Assembly (NCBI GenBank): GCA_964392265.1
Contig: CAYMOS010000003.1
Coordinates: 124,001-188,000 of the forward strand
DNA: 64,000 nt
Source of the DNA: CALMAK01 sp964392265
GTDB taxonomy: Bacteria > Patescibacteriota > Saccharimonadia > Saccharimonadales > Saccharimonadaceae
Direction of reading: 5' to 3'
The number at the start of each line of letters is the position of its first letter. Position 1 is the stretch's first letter. A program made the translations under genes and the position numbers. Shown here piece after piece: positions 57,642 to 64,000 of the stretch. Below the pieces are notes generated by a model, which saw only the letters and a program-made list of their open reading frames with translations, was not told where the DNA came from and searched no databases.

Positions 57642-57700
57642 GCGCGAGTGGTGGCTGCGTGAAACGTAAGTTTTCGTAGACACGCTAGCGTGCATGATAA
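57642..57700 (+). pseudogene. Scrambled tRNA-Leu fragment, copy 1
   Basis: Starts GCGCGAGTGGTGG like the next copy, but the D-arm segment is replaced by about 22 unrelated bases before TAGACACGCTAGC. The remainder of the tRNA is absent. Period to copy 2 is 59 bases, so the two look like an imperfect tandem duplication. Confidence 0.6.
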
Positions 57701-57750
57701 GCGCGAGTGGTGGAATTGGTAGACACGCTAGCCTTAGGAGCCGTGCATAC
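57701..57750 (+). pseudogene. Truncated 5' half of a tRNA-Leu(TAG)
   Basis: Positions 57701-57740 match the 5' half of the intact tRNA-Leu(TAG) at 58140 (GTGGTGGAATTGGTAGACAC, the anticodon stem and the loop CTTAGGA), but with acceptor sequence GCGCGAG. After the anticodon loop the sequence diverges and no 3' half or CCA is found. The break at the anticodon loop suggests loss through integration or recombination. Confidence 0.65.
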
Positions 57751-58139
57751 TACAACATTAACAACATAGTATCGTCAATAGTCGTAACCCCTGTTAAAAA
57801 CGCCACACACGGCCTTTTAACCGCCAAATACGGCTATGGACTAGCGAGTATATACCCCTTCATTTTACTAGGTATTCATAGACCCTGTAGGAGGCGGTAA
57901 AGGAGGCGCTCAGTGAGTCGGTTTTCTCCCAAGAAGCCCTCAACCCATAGCAGTCGCAGTGCTGCGATGTATCGATAGTATGTAAGTATTTCATTAATAC
58001 AAACAAGATACTACGATAATCAGCAACAATGTGCGTTAACAATTCACACTCTGAATACAACCAAGTGACTGGAAGAAACACCAGCAACTTGGTATACTAA
58101 CAGAGATACATACTATCTCCACTGGCATACTTACAGTAC
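57751..58139. other. Gene-free stretch between broken and intact tRNA-Leu
   Basis: I see no credible protein gene here. A 75-codon minus-strand frame (57860-58087) has low-quality protein sequence. The stretch holds a repeat of GGAGGCG (near 57890 and 57902), several A/T-rich parts and a GAGATA/TATCTC hairpin just before the tRNA. It may be remnants of a decayed insertion. Confidence 0.4.
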
Positions 58140-58224
58140 GCGGATGTGGTGGAATTGGTAGACACGTTAGCCTTAGGAGCTAATGCCTTCGGGCGTGAAG
58201 GTTCAAGTCCTTTCATCCGTACCA
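58140..58224 (+). tRNA. tRNA-Leu (anticodon TAG)
   Basis: Acceptor arms GCGGATG/CATCCGT, anticodon stem TTAGC/GCTAA with loop CTTAGGA (TAG at 34-36), a variable arm, and T arm GGTTCAAGTCC. CCA is encoded. It lies at the border of the mobile element and its 3' end is a possible integration site. Confidence 0.95.
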
Positions 58225-58243
58225 ACAGAGGTGATATTATGAG

Positions 58244-58271
58244 AAAGACCATCCAATCGGGTGGTCTTTTT
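58244..58271 (+). terminator. Terminator after tRNA-Leu(TAG)
   Basis: AAAGACCA (58244-58251) pairs with TGGTCTTT (58262-58269) with further T. Confidence 0.8.
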
Positions 58272-58347
58272 GTGTAAGTGCCTCCTTTTATTTTGCAAAG
58301 TTTAGGAGTCTATTTTGTATCCCATGAGCATATACTAAGATAGATAT

Positions 58348-58788
58348 ATGACTAGCCAGAAAACTGAAATCGAGTCCATCGCAAAAATACTTATAGTCAA
58401 CACGCAAAACAAGGCTCTCGTTCTGACATTAGGTAAGCATCTTCAGCAGCCCGAGAAGTCATATCTACCTGATTTACCAGGAGGGATCGTTGACGCAGGC
58501 GAATCCGAACGAGAAGCCGTCATTCGTGAAGTGAACGAGGAGTGTGGTATTACACTAGACCCGACCGGTATTCGACTTGCCTATAGTGAAACTGCATATT
58601 ACGAGAAAGAAAACAAATCCGTCACAAAGCTCCTTTATATTGCCTACGTCGACGAGACACCTGCCGTGACGCTGAGCTGGGAGCATAGTGACTATAGATG
58701 GGTTGAACTAGATAAGCTTCAAGAGGTCGATATGCGTCCTTTCTTCAATAAGGCTATTCAGTACACGATTGAAAATAATCTTATCTAA
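58348..58788 (+). CDS. NUDIX hydrolase
   Basis: This 146-residue protein has an intact Nudix box, GGIVDAGESEREAVIREVNE followed by ECGI, with the metal-binding REVNEE core. It hydrolyses a nucleoside diphosphate linked to another moiety; the substrate is not identifiable. TATACT lies 12 bases before ATG with no ribosome site. It lies between tRNA-Leu and the integrase, so it may or may not be cargo of the element. Confidence 0.88.
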   Translation: MTSQKTEIESIAKILIVNTQNKALVLTLGKHLQQPEKSYLPDLPGGIVDAGESEREAVIREVNEECGITLDPTGIRLAYSETAYYEKENKSVTKLLYIAYVDETPAVTLSWEHSDYRWVELDKLQEVDMRPFFNKAIQYTIENNLI

Positions 58789-58802
58789 AGTAATTAACTA
58801 CA

Positions 58803-58829
58803 AAGAGCCGCTCATTAAGAGCGGCTCTT
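58803..58829. terminator. Bidirectional terminator between NUDIX and integrase genes
   Basis: AAGAGCCGCTC pairs with GAGCGGCTCTT around ATTAA; it lies between two convergent genes. Confidence 0.75.
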
Positions 58830-58847
58830 GCATATCTACCTACTGTA

Positions 58848-60008
58848 CTATTTATAAAACGCAGATATCTTCTCAATCGCCTTGCGTTTATCATCGACCG
58901 ATACGTGCGTATATATCTCGAGCGTCGTTATGATCGATGAGTGTCCGAGGATGGCTTGCGCTTCTTTGGGTGGCACACCGTTGTCCTTAAGCGCAGTAGC
59001 CACCGTGTGGCGTATCTCATGGAGTGTGATGGGCTTTAAGTCTGCTTCCCATGCAGATCGCTGGAAGAATTGCAGGAGGCTTCGCCCATCGAGGTGGTTG
59101 CCTCGCACACTCACATAAAGAAGCTCATTACCGAATGGTCTACCTCGCCGTTCGTACTCTTTCATGAGCACCTCTTTCAGGTGGTCGGTAAGCGCAAGAT
59201 CTCGACGGCTCTGCGGTGTTTTGAGCTCGCCAATCTTGTATACGTTCCCGACTGGATATACCTGTTGCCGTACGCGGATTATATTCTGCTCGAAGTCGAT
59301 ATCTTTCCAGCGCAGACCACATGCTTCGCCTCGACGAAGCCCGTATTGGAAGAAGATAAGGAACAGCCCGTACAGCCGATGCTCTCGTATGGAGTTTAAG
59401 TAGTGCCGTGCTTCTACGGGTGTCCACGTTCGTCGTACTGTTTTTACATACTTTGGAGGGTCAACAAGGCGAGCTACGTTCCTGTATACATATTCCATCT
59501 TCAGAGCCTCCCTGAGCGCAGCAGACAGCACATTGCGTGCAATCTGTTGCTGACGCCTACCCATACCTCGTTTGTCCCATTTATCCATCATTTGACGAAC
59601 ATGGAGAGGCGACAGGTTCTTCAGGAGTACCGTACCTATATCTCCAGCGATAATCTTCACGTGCTTGCGGTTCTGCGCAAGCGTGCTGTCCTTAACCTTT
59701 TTGGGATGGATTTCTGTTATCCAGTAGTCAAGCCAACTTGCAACCGTCATGCCATCATGGTTGACGGCTATACCTCGTGATGCGCTTGCCATCTCCTCCC
59801 TCATGCGTCGCATCACTTCTTCTTTATCTTTGAGCACTATATGCTGCCGCTTCCGCTCGCCAGTCGGCAGAGTCACGGTAAACCGTGCCATCCACCGACC
59901 GTCGTTACGAAGCGTTAGCGACCCCTCGCCAGCCTGTCGTCGCTGCCGCGATGTTTGTGTCTCTTGTGTTTGTTCTGATGATGTTGCGTCAGTAGCCATA
60001 GTTTCCAT
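58848..60008 (-). CDS. Tyrosine recombinase (integrase)
   Basis: This 386-residue integrase has an N-terminal arm-binding domain (GEGSLTLRNDGRWMARFTVT), a core-binding SAM-like domain (TVASWLDYWITEIHPKKVKD) and the catalytic domain with Arg in YGLRRGEACGLRW, His and Arg in TLHEIRHTVATAL, GHSSIITTLE and the nucleophile Tyr in LEIYTHV. It should move the adjacent element in and out of a chromosomal site, perhaps the tRNA-Leu. The start is either ATG 60008 or ATG 59999, after GAGGTG. Confidence 0.93.
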   Translation of the reverse strand: METMATDATSSEQTQETQTSRQRRQAGEGSLTLRNDGRWMARFTVTLPTGERKRQHIVLKDKEEVMRRMREEMASASRGIAVNHDGMTVASWLDYWITEIHPKKVKDSTLAQNRKHVKIIAGDIGTVLLKNLSPLHVRQMMDKWDKRGMGRRQQQIARNVLSAALREALKMEYVYRNVARLVDPPKYVKTVRRTWTPVEARHYLNSIREHRLYGLFLIFFQYGLRRGEACGLRWKDIDFEQNIIRVRQQVYPVGNVYKIGELKTPQSRRDLALTDHLKEVLMKEYERRGRPFGNELLYVSVRGNHLDGRSLLQFFQRSAWEADLKPITLHEIRHTVATALKDNGVPPKEAQAILGHSSIITTLEIYTHVSVDDKRKAIEKISAFYK

Positions 60009-60291
60009 TCACCTCACTTTCTTTCTCACGCTTTGCGATGTATTCCTCGATAGCACGCAGGCTGACCAACCTGCGTCCACCGATTCTGATGCTTACAAGG
60101 TCGTTTGTGCGGAGCAGCCGATACAACGCCCAATCGCTGATGCCAAGGATTTCCTTGACTTCTTTGAGATTGTGTAACTGCGGTCGAGCCGTCCGTACAT
60201 ACATCCTCGCATCCATCGCTGTTGTATTAACGCTTCCTTCGGGCGCAAAGTCCAGTGGATAATGGGAGTCTCTGGAGTCGTTTTTATTCAT
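59989..60291 (-). CDS. Helix-turn-helix excisionase-like protein
   Basis: This 100-residue protein has a MerR/Xis-type DNA-binding domain in its C-terminal half (LHNLKEVKEILGISDWALYR, then SIRIGGRRLVSLRAIEEYIA). Such proteins bend DNA and favour excision, or control the element's genes. ATG 60291 has GGAGGTG 5 bases upstream. It overlaps both the integrase and the 60284 gene. Confidence 0.82.
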   Translation of the reverse strand: MNKNDSRDSHYPLDFAPEGSVNTTAMDARMYVRTARPQLHNLKEVKEILGISDWALYRLLRTNDLVSIRIGGRRLVSLRAIEEYIAKREKESEVNGNYGY

Positions 60292-61186
60292 ATGACACCT
60301 CCCGTAGTTCACCCAATTTACCGTCGGCTATAAGCGCAGGTAGTTCCTGTGGCGTCACCACGATGAATGGCTGCCCAACCGGAAAGTCGGGGAAGTTCTC
60401 GGCAATATGCCGTTTTAGAGCATTTCTTCGCTTTATCGTGGGAACGACCCACAGAACGGCTGGAAACTGCCCACAGCACCATCCATCACCGCTATCGATC
60501 GTGCACGCCATGTAGTCGAGGTACATATTGCACTTGGCAATAATCCGCACGGGTGCCTCCGTATTGCAATCTACCTCGATGAACCAGTGATGCTTCAGGT
60601 GCCCTCGATGTGTCACCGCATACATGTCCGGTCTGAGGCTGGTTGCCACGCCCGCTTGGTTGGTATAGTAGCGCCAGCTCTTCTCCTCGATCAGCGTTTC
60701 ACCGAGCCTGACATCCTCGTGTGTGTCGGCAATTCGCTTCAGGATGAGCTTCGTGTCGTTAATTGCCATACGGTGTGCTGCGAAGGTATATCTCGGAGCC
60801 TTGAATGGTTTCTTCGATTCATTCGTCTCAATACGTCGCAGTTTCTCAAGCACGTCATGTCCCAGTCGTGCCAGATGCCAGATGTTTGGCTCGGCACCGT
60901 GGCTCGCGCCACCAACCTGTCCAGCCTGTAATGCTATGAGGTTGAGGGCGTGGAGCCGATTCAGCCGAAGTGTTGCAAGCCGTACGCTCGACTTGAATTG
61001 TCGGGTCTCAGTATGGATGAACTTCGCCACCTGCTGCGCGGTCAGGAACTTATGCTCAGCGAGGAGGTATAGCGTCGTCATATCGCTGCCGGTGAGGGCA
61101 ATACGTTTGCGTCCCAGCTTCACAATAGCCCCTGCCTGATTCTCCATACTATCTGCTGAGTTCGTGGTTGAGATTAGCGTGTCCAT
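60284..61186 (-). CDS. Replication-relaxation family protein
   Basis: This 300-residue protein has an N-terminal winged-helix part (DMTTLYLLAEHKFLTAQQVAKF, RLATLRLNRLHALNLI) and a C-terminal domain (RPDMYAVTHRGHLKHHWFIEVD) that matches replication-relaxation proteins of plasmids and integrative elements, probably acting on the element's origin. It overlaps the downstream and upstream genes. Confidence 0.8.
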   Translation of the reverse strand: MDTLISTTNSADSMENQAGAIVKLGRKRIALTGSDMTTLYLLAEHKFLTAQQVAKFIHTETRQFKSSVRLATLRLNRLHALNLIALQAGQVGGASHGAEPNIWHLARLGHDVLEKLRRIETNESKKPFKAPRYTFAAHRMAINDTKLILKRIADTHEDVRLGETLIEEKSWRYYTNQAGVATSLRPDMYAVTHRGHLKHHWFIEVDCNTEAPVRIIAKCNMYLDYMACTIDSGDGWCCGQFPAVLWVVPTIKRRNALKRHIAENFPDFPVGQPFIVVTPQELPALIADGKLGELREVSYE

Positions 61187-63606
61187 GATACACCTCCTGC
61201 TGCCGCGCTGGTGGGTTGAGGTACCTCTGTAAGAGGTACAGTCAGCTGGTTTGGTTGCGCTGGTTCGGGGCTGGTTGACCCCTTACTAGCACGAGTGGAA
61301 CGATTGCCGGTGCGATACTCCTCCATAACGCTTCTGAGCAACATTCTGCCTTTATCTATATCCACGGATTGCTTGGTGTTTTGAGCGGTCTGTGGACGGG
61401 GCGGAGCTATGGGTGTTTCTTCGAGCACATTGGCAAACTTCGCTTTCTTGACGACGCTCGCAATGTCGTCATTGACACCCACTGACCTGCGAATTGCTTC
61501 ATCGATCTGCTCGGCTGGCTGTCCATAGATGCCAAGGCTAAACCGCTTGAACTTCTCCACGTTGTTTCTGACCTTTGGCGCTGGATTGGTCGTGGCACTG
61601 AGCCAAACTTTTTGCCCTGCACATAAGGTTTGCACATACACCTGATGTCTCGGCAAGTACTTGAAGTCCTCACTCGAGAGAATACCTGTCATGCCAGCGA
61701 TAGTGCGGGCGTCTGGGTCGTTCAGGGTAAAGATGACCTTGTTCGCCACGTTCGAGTCGATACCAGCCAGTAGCTCCTTATCCTTGACCTGATCACGGTA
61801 CTGATGTGCCAGTGTGAAGCCAACTTTGTAGCTTCTGGCTTGGCTGAGCGCGTCAGCTATGTTGATGGGGAGCGCAAGGTAATCTTGCATCTCATCAACA
61901 TAGACTTTCACAACGGGTCGTCGGCTTTCGGGTATCGCCCCTTGCCCTTGGGTCAATGTCCAAATCTGCGACAGGATGAGTGAGCCGAGGAAGCGAGCAC
62001 TCGTGTTGCCGAGCTTCGCCTTGTTGAGCGATACCAGCACAATCTTGTTCTTGGTAAATAAGTCACCCAGATTAAAGTTCGGCTCGGGTTGCCCGACGGT
62101 GCGCAGCAGCGGCTTTCTCGTTAACACCGTACGAAGCTTGTTCATAAGCGGTGCCGTGATTTCCTGCTGCTTGTTTGGTGTTAAGGCTTCATACTGTTGC
62201 CAGAAGGAGCCGAGACCCATCGGGTCATCGGCACTTACCTCTGCGACGAGCTTTTTACGAAAGCTCGGGTTGTAGAGCAAGGCAGGAAGCATCGACAATG
62301 TGACATTATCTGTCGTGCGCATCAGGGTCAGTAGCGCGTTAGACAAAATGTCTTCCGTCCGTTGACCCCATGAGCTGGCAAATATCTCTCGTAACACCGC
62401 CAGCATCGCATCGGCTGCAAGGTCGGGGTCGCCGCCACCTGCGAGTGGATTGATGCTGACAATATTGTCTGCGGTTGGGTCGATATATACCACATCCTTG
62501 GCTCGTCGTGGATTCATGCGAGCCAAAATGTCCGAGTTAAGGTCATCTTTCGGATCGATGACAATGACCCCACGATTCTCTTCGATGTCGTTCAAGATCA
62601 TGTTGAGCATGGTGGTACTTTTACCGACGCCGGTTGGTCCGAGTAGCAATGTATGCTGCAACGATGCGTATTCCGATATACCGAGTGGCATCTTTTTTGC
62701 TGGGTCGTTCGTCGTCGCAAAGCTCCGCTCCGATGCTGGCAAGATTGTCGGTGTCCGCAACACGATTGGGTGCAGCGGTGGCACGGCTGGCAGGTTTTCC
62801 TCGCCATACGGGATTCCCATAAGGCAGGATACTTCCTGACTGGAGAGCATATGCGTCCATTTCCGTGGGCGGGTCAGATTTTGCATCTGCTCAAGGCTGT
62901 CCTTGTACCGCAACCGAATACTCGCTCCGTGCGCTTCCATCATGGCAAAGCCACCGCGTACTTGTTCGAGCAAGTACTTTCCACGCAGGATGTTTGGAGC
63001 AACCGCGCCAATGCGGACTTCCGTGAAGAAGCCGTGCATGCTGTGTCGTCGTTGTAAGCCAGCGTGGATATCTGCTGGCATTGCACGGTAGCCTGTGCTG
63101 CCGATGGCAAACGCCGCCCACTGAGACTCTCGTGGATCACGTAGCGTCTTCGGTACAGCATACGGGATAGTGCGTTTACCGAGCATCACCTGTAGCGCCA
63201 GCTCCTCACCGCCACGGACATTCGCCATGGCAGTGAGAATACTGCGGGTTATCTGGCTGATCCTGTCGGTATTCAGTGCCATACTAGGATGTCCCATTTC
63301 GACCGAGTCTGCCACTTTGAGCGGTGTACGTAAGCTGCGAACATCCTTCGGCAGAATATGCTGCAAGGTCGTTCCTGGTACGATTGACTCGAACAGGTCT
63401 TGTAGTTCTCCTGCATAGTGATTCCTCGTGGCGATAAGGAACAGGATTTCCTTGTTGTGGGTTCTCGTTTCAAAGACGATTTCAGCGCCAAGATCGTCGC
63501 TGGCTAATCTCTCGAGAAGGGATTGTGTTTGTATTGGGCTAACAGGGCGTTGCCAGTGAATCTGGAACCATACCCAATTATTATCTGTGGTTTTCTTCTT
63601 AAACAT
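61174..63606 (-). CDS. TraG/VirD4-like conjugative coupling ATPase
   Basis: This 810-residue protein has a Walker A motif (LLLGPTGVGKSTTMLNMILN near residue 308), Walker B-like VIVIDPKDDLNSDIL and VKVYVDEMQDYLALP, followed by QARSYKVGFTLAHQYRDQ and a C-terminal tail. It resembles type IV secretion DNA-transfer ATPases. The N-terminal 290 residues lack a clear membrane helix, which is unusual for VirD4 and fits a soluble HerA/TraG variant. Confidence 0.85.
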   Translation of the reverse strand: MFKKKTTDNNWVWFQIHWQRPVSPIQTQSLLERLASDDLGAEIVFETRTHNKEILFLIATRNHYAGELQDLFESIVPGTTLQHILPKDVRSLRTPLKVADSVEMGHPSMALNTDRISQITRSILTAMANVRGGEELALQVMLGKRTIPYAVPKTLRDPRESQWAAFAIGSTGYRAMPADIHAGLQRRHSMHGFFTEVRIGAVAPNILRGKYLLEQVRGGFAMMEAHGASIRLRYKDSLEQMQNLTRPRKWTHMLSSQEVSCLMGIPYGEENLPAVPPLHPIVLRTPTILPASERSFATTNDPAKKMPLGISEYASLQHTLLLGPTGVGKSTTMLNMILNDIEENRGVIVIDPKDDLNSDILARMNPRRAKDVVYIDPTADNIVSINPLAGGGDPDLAADAMLAVLREIFASSWGQRTEDILSNALLTLMRTTDNVTLSMLPALLYNPSFRKKLVAEVSADDPMGLGSFWQQYEALTPNKQQEITAPLMNKLRTVLTRKPLLRTVGQPEPNFNLGDLFTKNKIVLVSLNKAKLGNTSARFLGSLILSQIWTLTQGQGAIPESRRPVVKVYVDEMQDYLALPINIADALSQARSYKVGFTLAHQYRDQVKDKELLAGIDSNVANKVIFTLNDPDARTIAGMTGILSSEDFKYLPRHQVYVQTLCAGQKVWLSATTNPAPKVRNNVEKFKRFSLGIYGQPAEQIDEAIRRSVGVNDDIASVVKKAKFANVLEETPIAPPRPQTAQNTKQSVDIDKGRMLLRSVMEEYRTGNRSTRASKGSTSPEPAQPNQLTVPLTEVPQPTSAAAGGVSWTR

Positions 63607-63607
63607 T

Positions 63608-64000
63608 CTATTGGTCTCCTACATTACGCGAACTAATATGGATTCCATCTGAGGGTACGGGGTAGCCGAAGTCGGCAAACGATACATCGCTGTCGATTTC
63701 GTTACCCCACACGTCGTAGCCGTATGCGCGTCGTCGGGCAAACAACTCAAGTTTCCGATTCGTACCATCTCCCAACTTTCCAGACACTCTCTCGATGATC
63801 GAGTAGAGTTCCTCTGGCTTATGGCTGTGGTCTTGCAGTGGAGCGAACATCCATGTCGGTTGCGAGCGGAAGCCCACAGGGGCTTTGCCGCGAGTGCCGA
63901 GGATGATATGCTCCGTGCTATTACGCAGGTAGTTGCCGAGCGTAAACCGTGGTTTACACCATGTCAGGATACTTCGGGGCGTATAGCCCCATGCTTCCAG
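63608..64000 (-). CDS. MT-A70 family adenine methyltransferase (partial)
   Basis: The last 130 residues are visible, cut off by the right edge. They contain AWGYTPRSILTWCKPRFTLG, NYLRNSTEHIILGTRGKAPV, HSHKPEELYSIIERV and LELFARRRAYGYDVWGNEI, the C-terminal pattern of MT-A70/Ime4-like N6-adenine methyltransferases. The N-terminal catalytic motif is outside the window. As cargo of the element it could protect its DNA or mark transferred DNA. Confidence 0.85.
   Translation of the reverse strand: MEAWGYTPRSILTWCKPRFTLGNYLRNSTEHIILGTRGKAPVGFRSQPTWMFAPLQDHSHKPEELYSIIERVSGKLGDGTNRKLELFARRRAYGYDVWGNEIDSDVSFADFGYPVPSDGIHISSRNVGDQ

Larger units (their letters stand above)
58848..64000 (-). mobile_element. 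Left part of an integrative (conjugative or mobilizable) element
   Basis: Integrase, excisionase-like, replication-relaxation and TraG/VirD4-like genes are adjacent and overlapping on one strand, next to a tRNA gene and broken tRNA copies. The right boundary is beyond the window, and I cannot place attL exactly; its left edge is given as the integrase end. Confidence 0.7.

Noticed and set aside
57860..58087. 75-residue minus-strand ORF
   Set aside because: No ribosome site, no promoter, poor protein-like composition; lies in degraded sequence between tRNA copies.
1..64000. CRISPR array or UGA recoding
   Set aside because: No regularly spaced direct repeats were seen, and UGA ends many conserved genes (for example trpS-linked and tRNA-adjacent genes) at the expected place.
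58848..64000. Prophage
   Set aside because: Only integration, relaxation and transfer-type genes are visible; no capsid, terminase or tail genes are present in the window.

Overview
The window reads as a piece of a Candidatus Saccharibacteria (TM7, Patescibacteria/CPR) chromosome. Reasons: UGA is a normal stop codon; the ribosomal protein genes are in long conserved runs but with no rpmD (uL30) between rpsE and rplO, an absence typical of CPR bacteria; adk and map are missing from between secY and infA; several proteins that usually bind zinc (RpoC, bL36, uS14, uS4) lack their cysteines; and many tiny lineage-type membrane proteins lie between housekeeping blocks. Most core genes are on the minus strand.

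Layout. 1-5.8 kb: an operon read right to left (acetyltransferase, aspartoacylase-like, trpS, rluD-like, holB) behind a Trp-codon leader peptide, then a VanX-like dipeptidase and a membrane protein. 5.8-9.9 kb: infA-rpmJ-rpsM-rpsK-rpsD-rpoA-rplQ-rplM-rpsI. 9.9-11.1 kb: two GC-rich paralogous cassettes. 11.1-15.5 kb: a sortase, secY, and rplF-rplR-rpsE-rplO. 15.5-20.3 kb: an accessory island that splits the spc operon (two paralogous membrane proteins, GlsB-like protein, GC-rich small genes, DUF6311-like membrane protein, secreted polysaccharide deacetylase). 20.4-27.2 kb: rplC to rpsH. 27.2-29.8 kb: tatC, tatA and small envelope proteins. 29.8-35.6 kb: rpsJ, VanZ-like, tuf, fusA, yajQ. 35.6-38.9 kb: an actinobacterial-type dapD and hypothetical genes. 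38.9-48 kb: rpsL-rpsG, then rpoB-rpoC. 48-58 kb: small GC-rich genes, clpP behind a CIRCE element, tig, hisS behind a His-codon leader peptide, methyltransferases, tRNA-Leu(CAG), a cation efflux protein and an FAD oxidase. 57.6-64 kb: broken and intact tRNA-Leu, a NUDIX gene, then a mobile element entering the window (tyrosine integrase, excisionase-like protein, replication-relaxation protein, VirD4/TraG-like ATPase, MT-A70 methyltransferase cut by the window end).

The most striking regulatory signals are two trp/his-style transcription attenuators in front of aminoacyl-tRNA synthetase genes. The trpS operon starts with an 18-residue peptide carrying Trp-Trp, and hisS is preceded by a 17-residue peptide carrying His-His-Ser-His. 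Both are followed by a terminator hairpin and a competing antiterminator pairing that can be drawn by hand. Both leader peptides appear to be translated from leaderless mRNAs: the -10 box lies 6 bases before the ATG and there is no Shine-Dalgarno. The same arrangement recurs at many other genes here (clpP, yajQ, spoU-like and others), so leaderless initiation looks common for first genes, while internal operon genes use normal AGGAG sites.

A second theme is a set of GC-rich genes (about 10-11, 16.4-17.2, 19.4-20.2, 35.8-37.1 and 48.2-48.9 kb), most behind a recognisable AT-rich promoter, with a structured leader and a long GC-rich 3' hairpin. Their base composition, and the actinobacterial character of DapD, suggest acquisition from actinobacterial hosts; that is inference.
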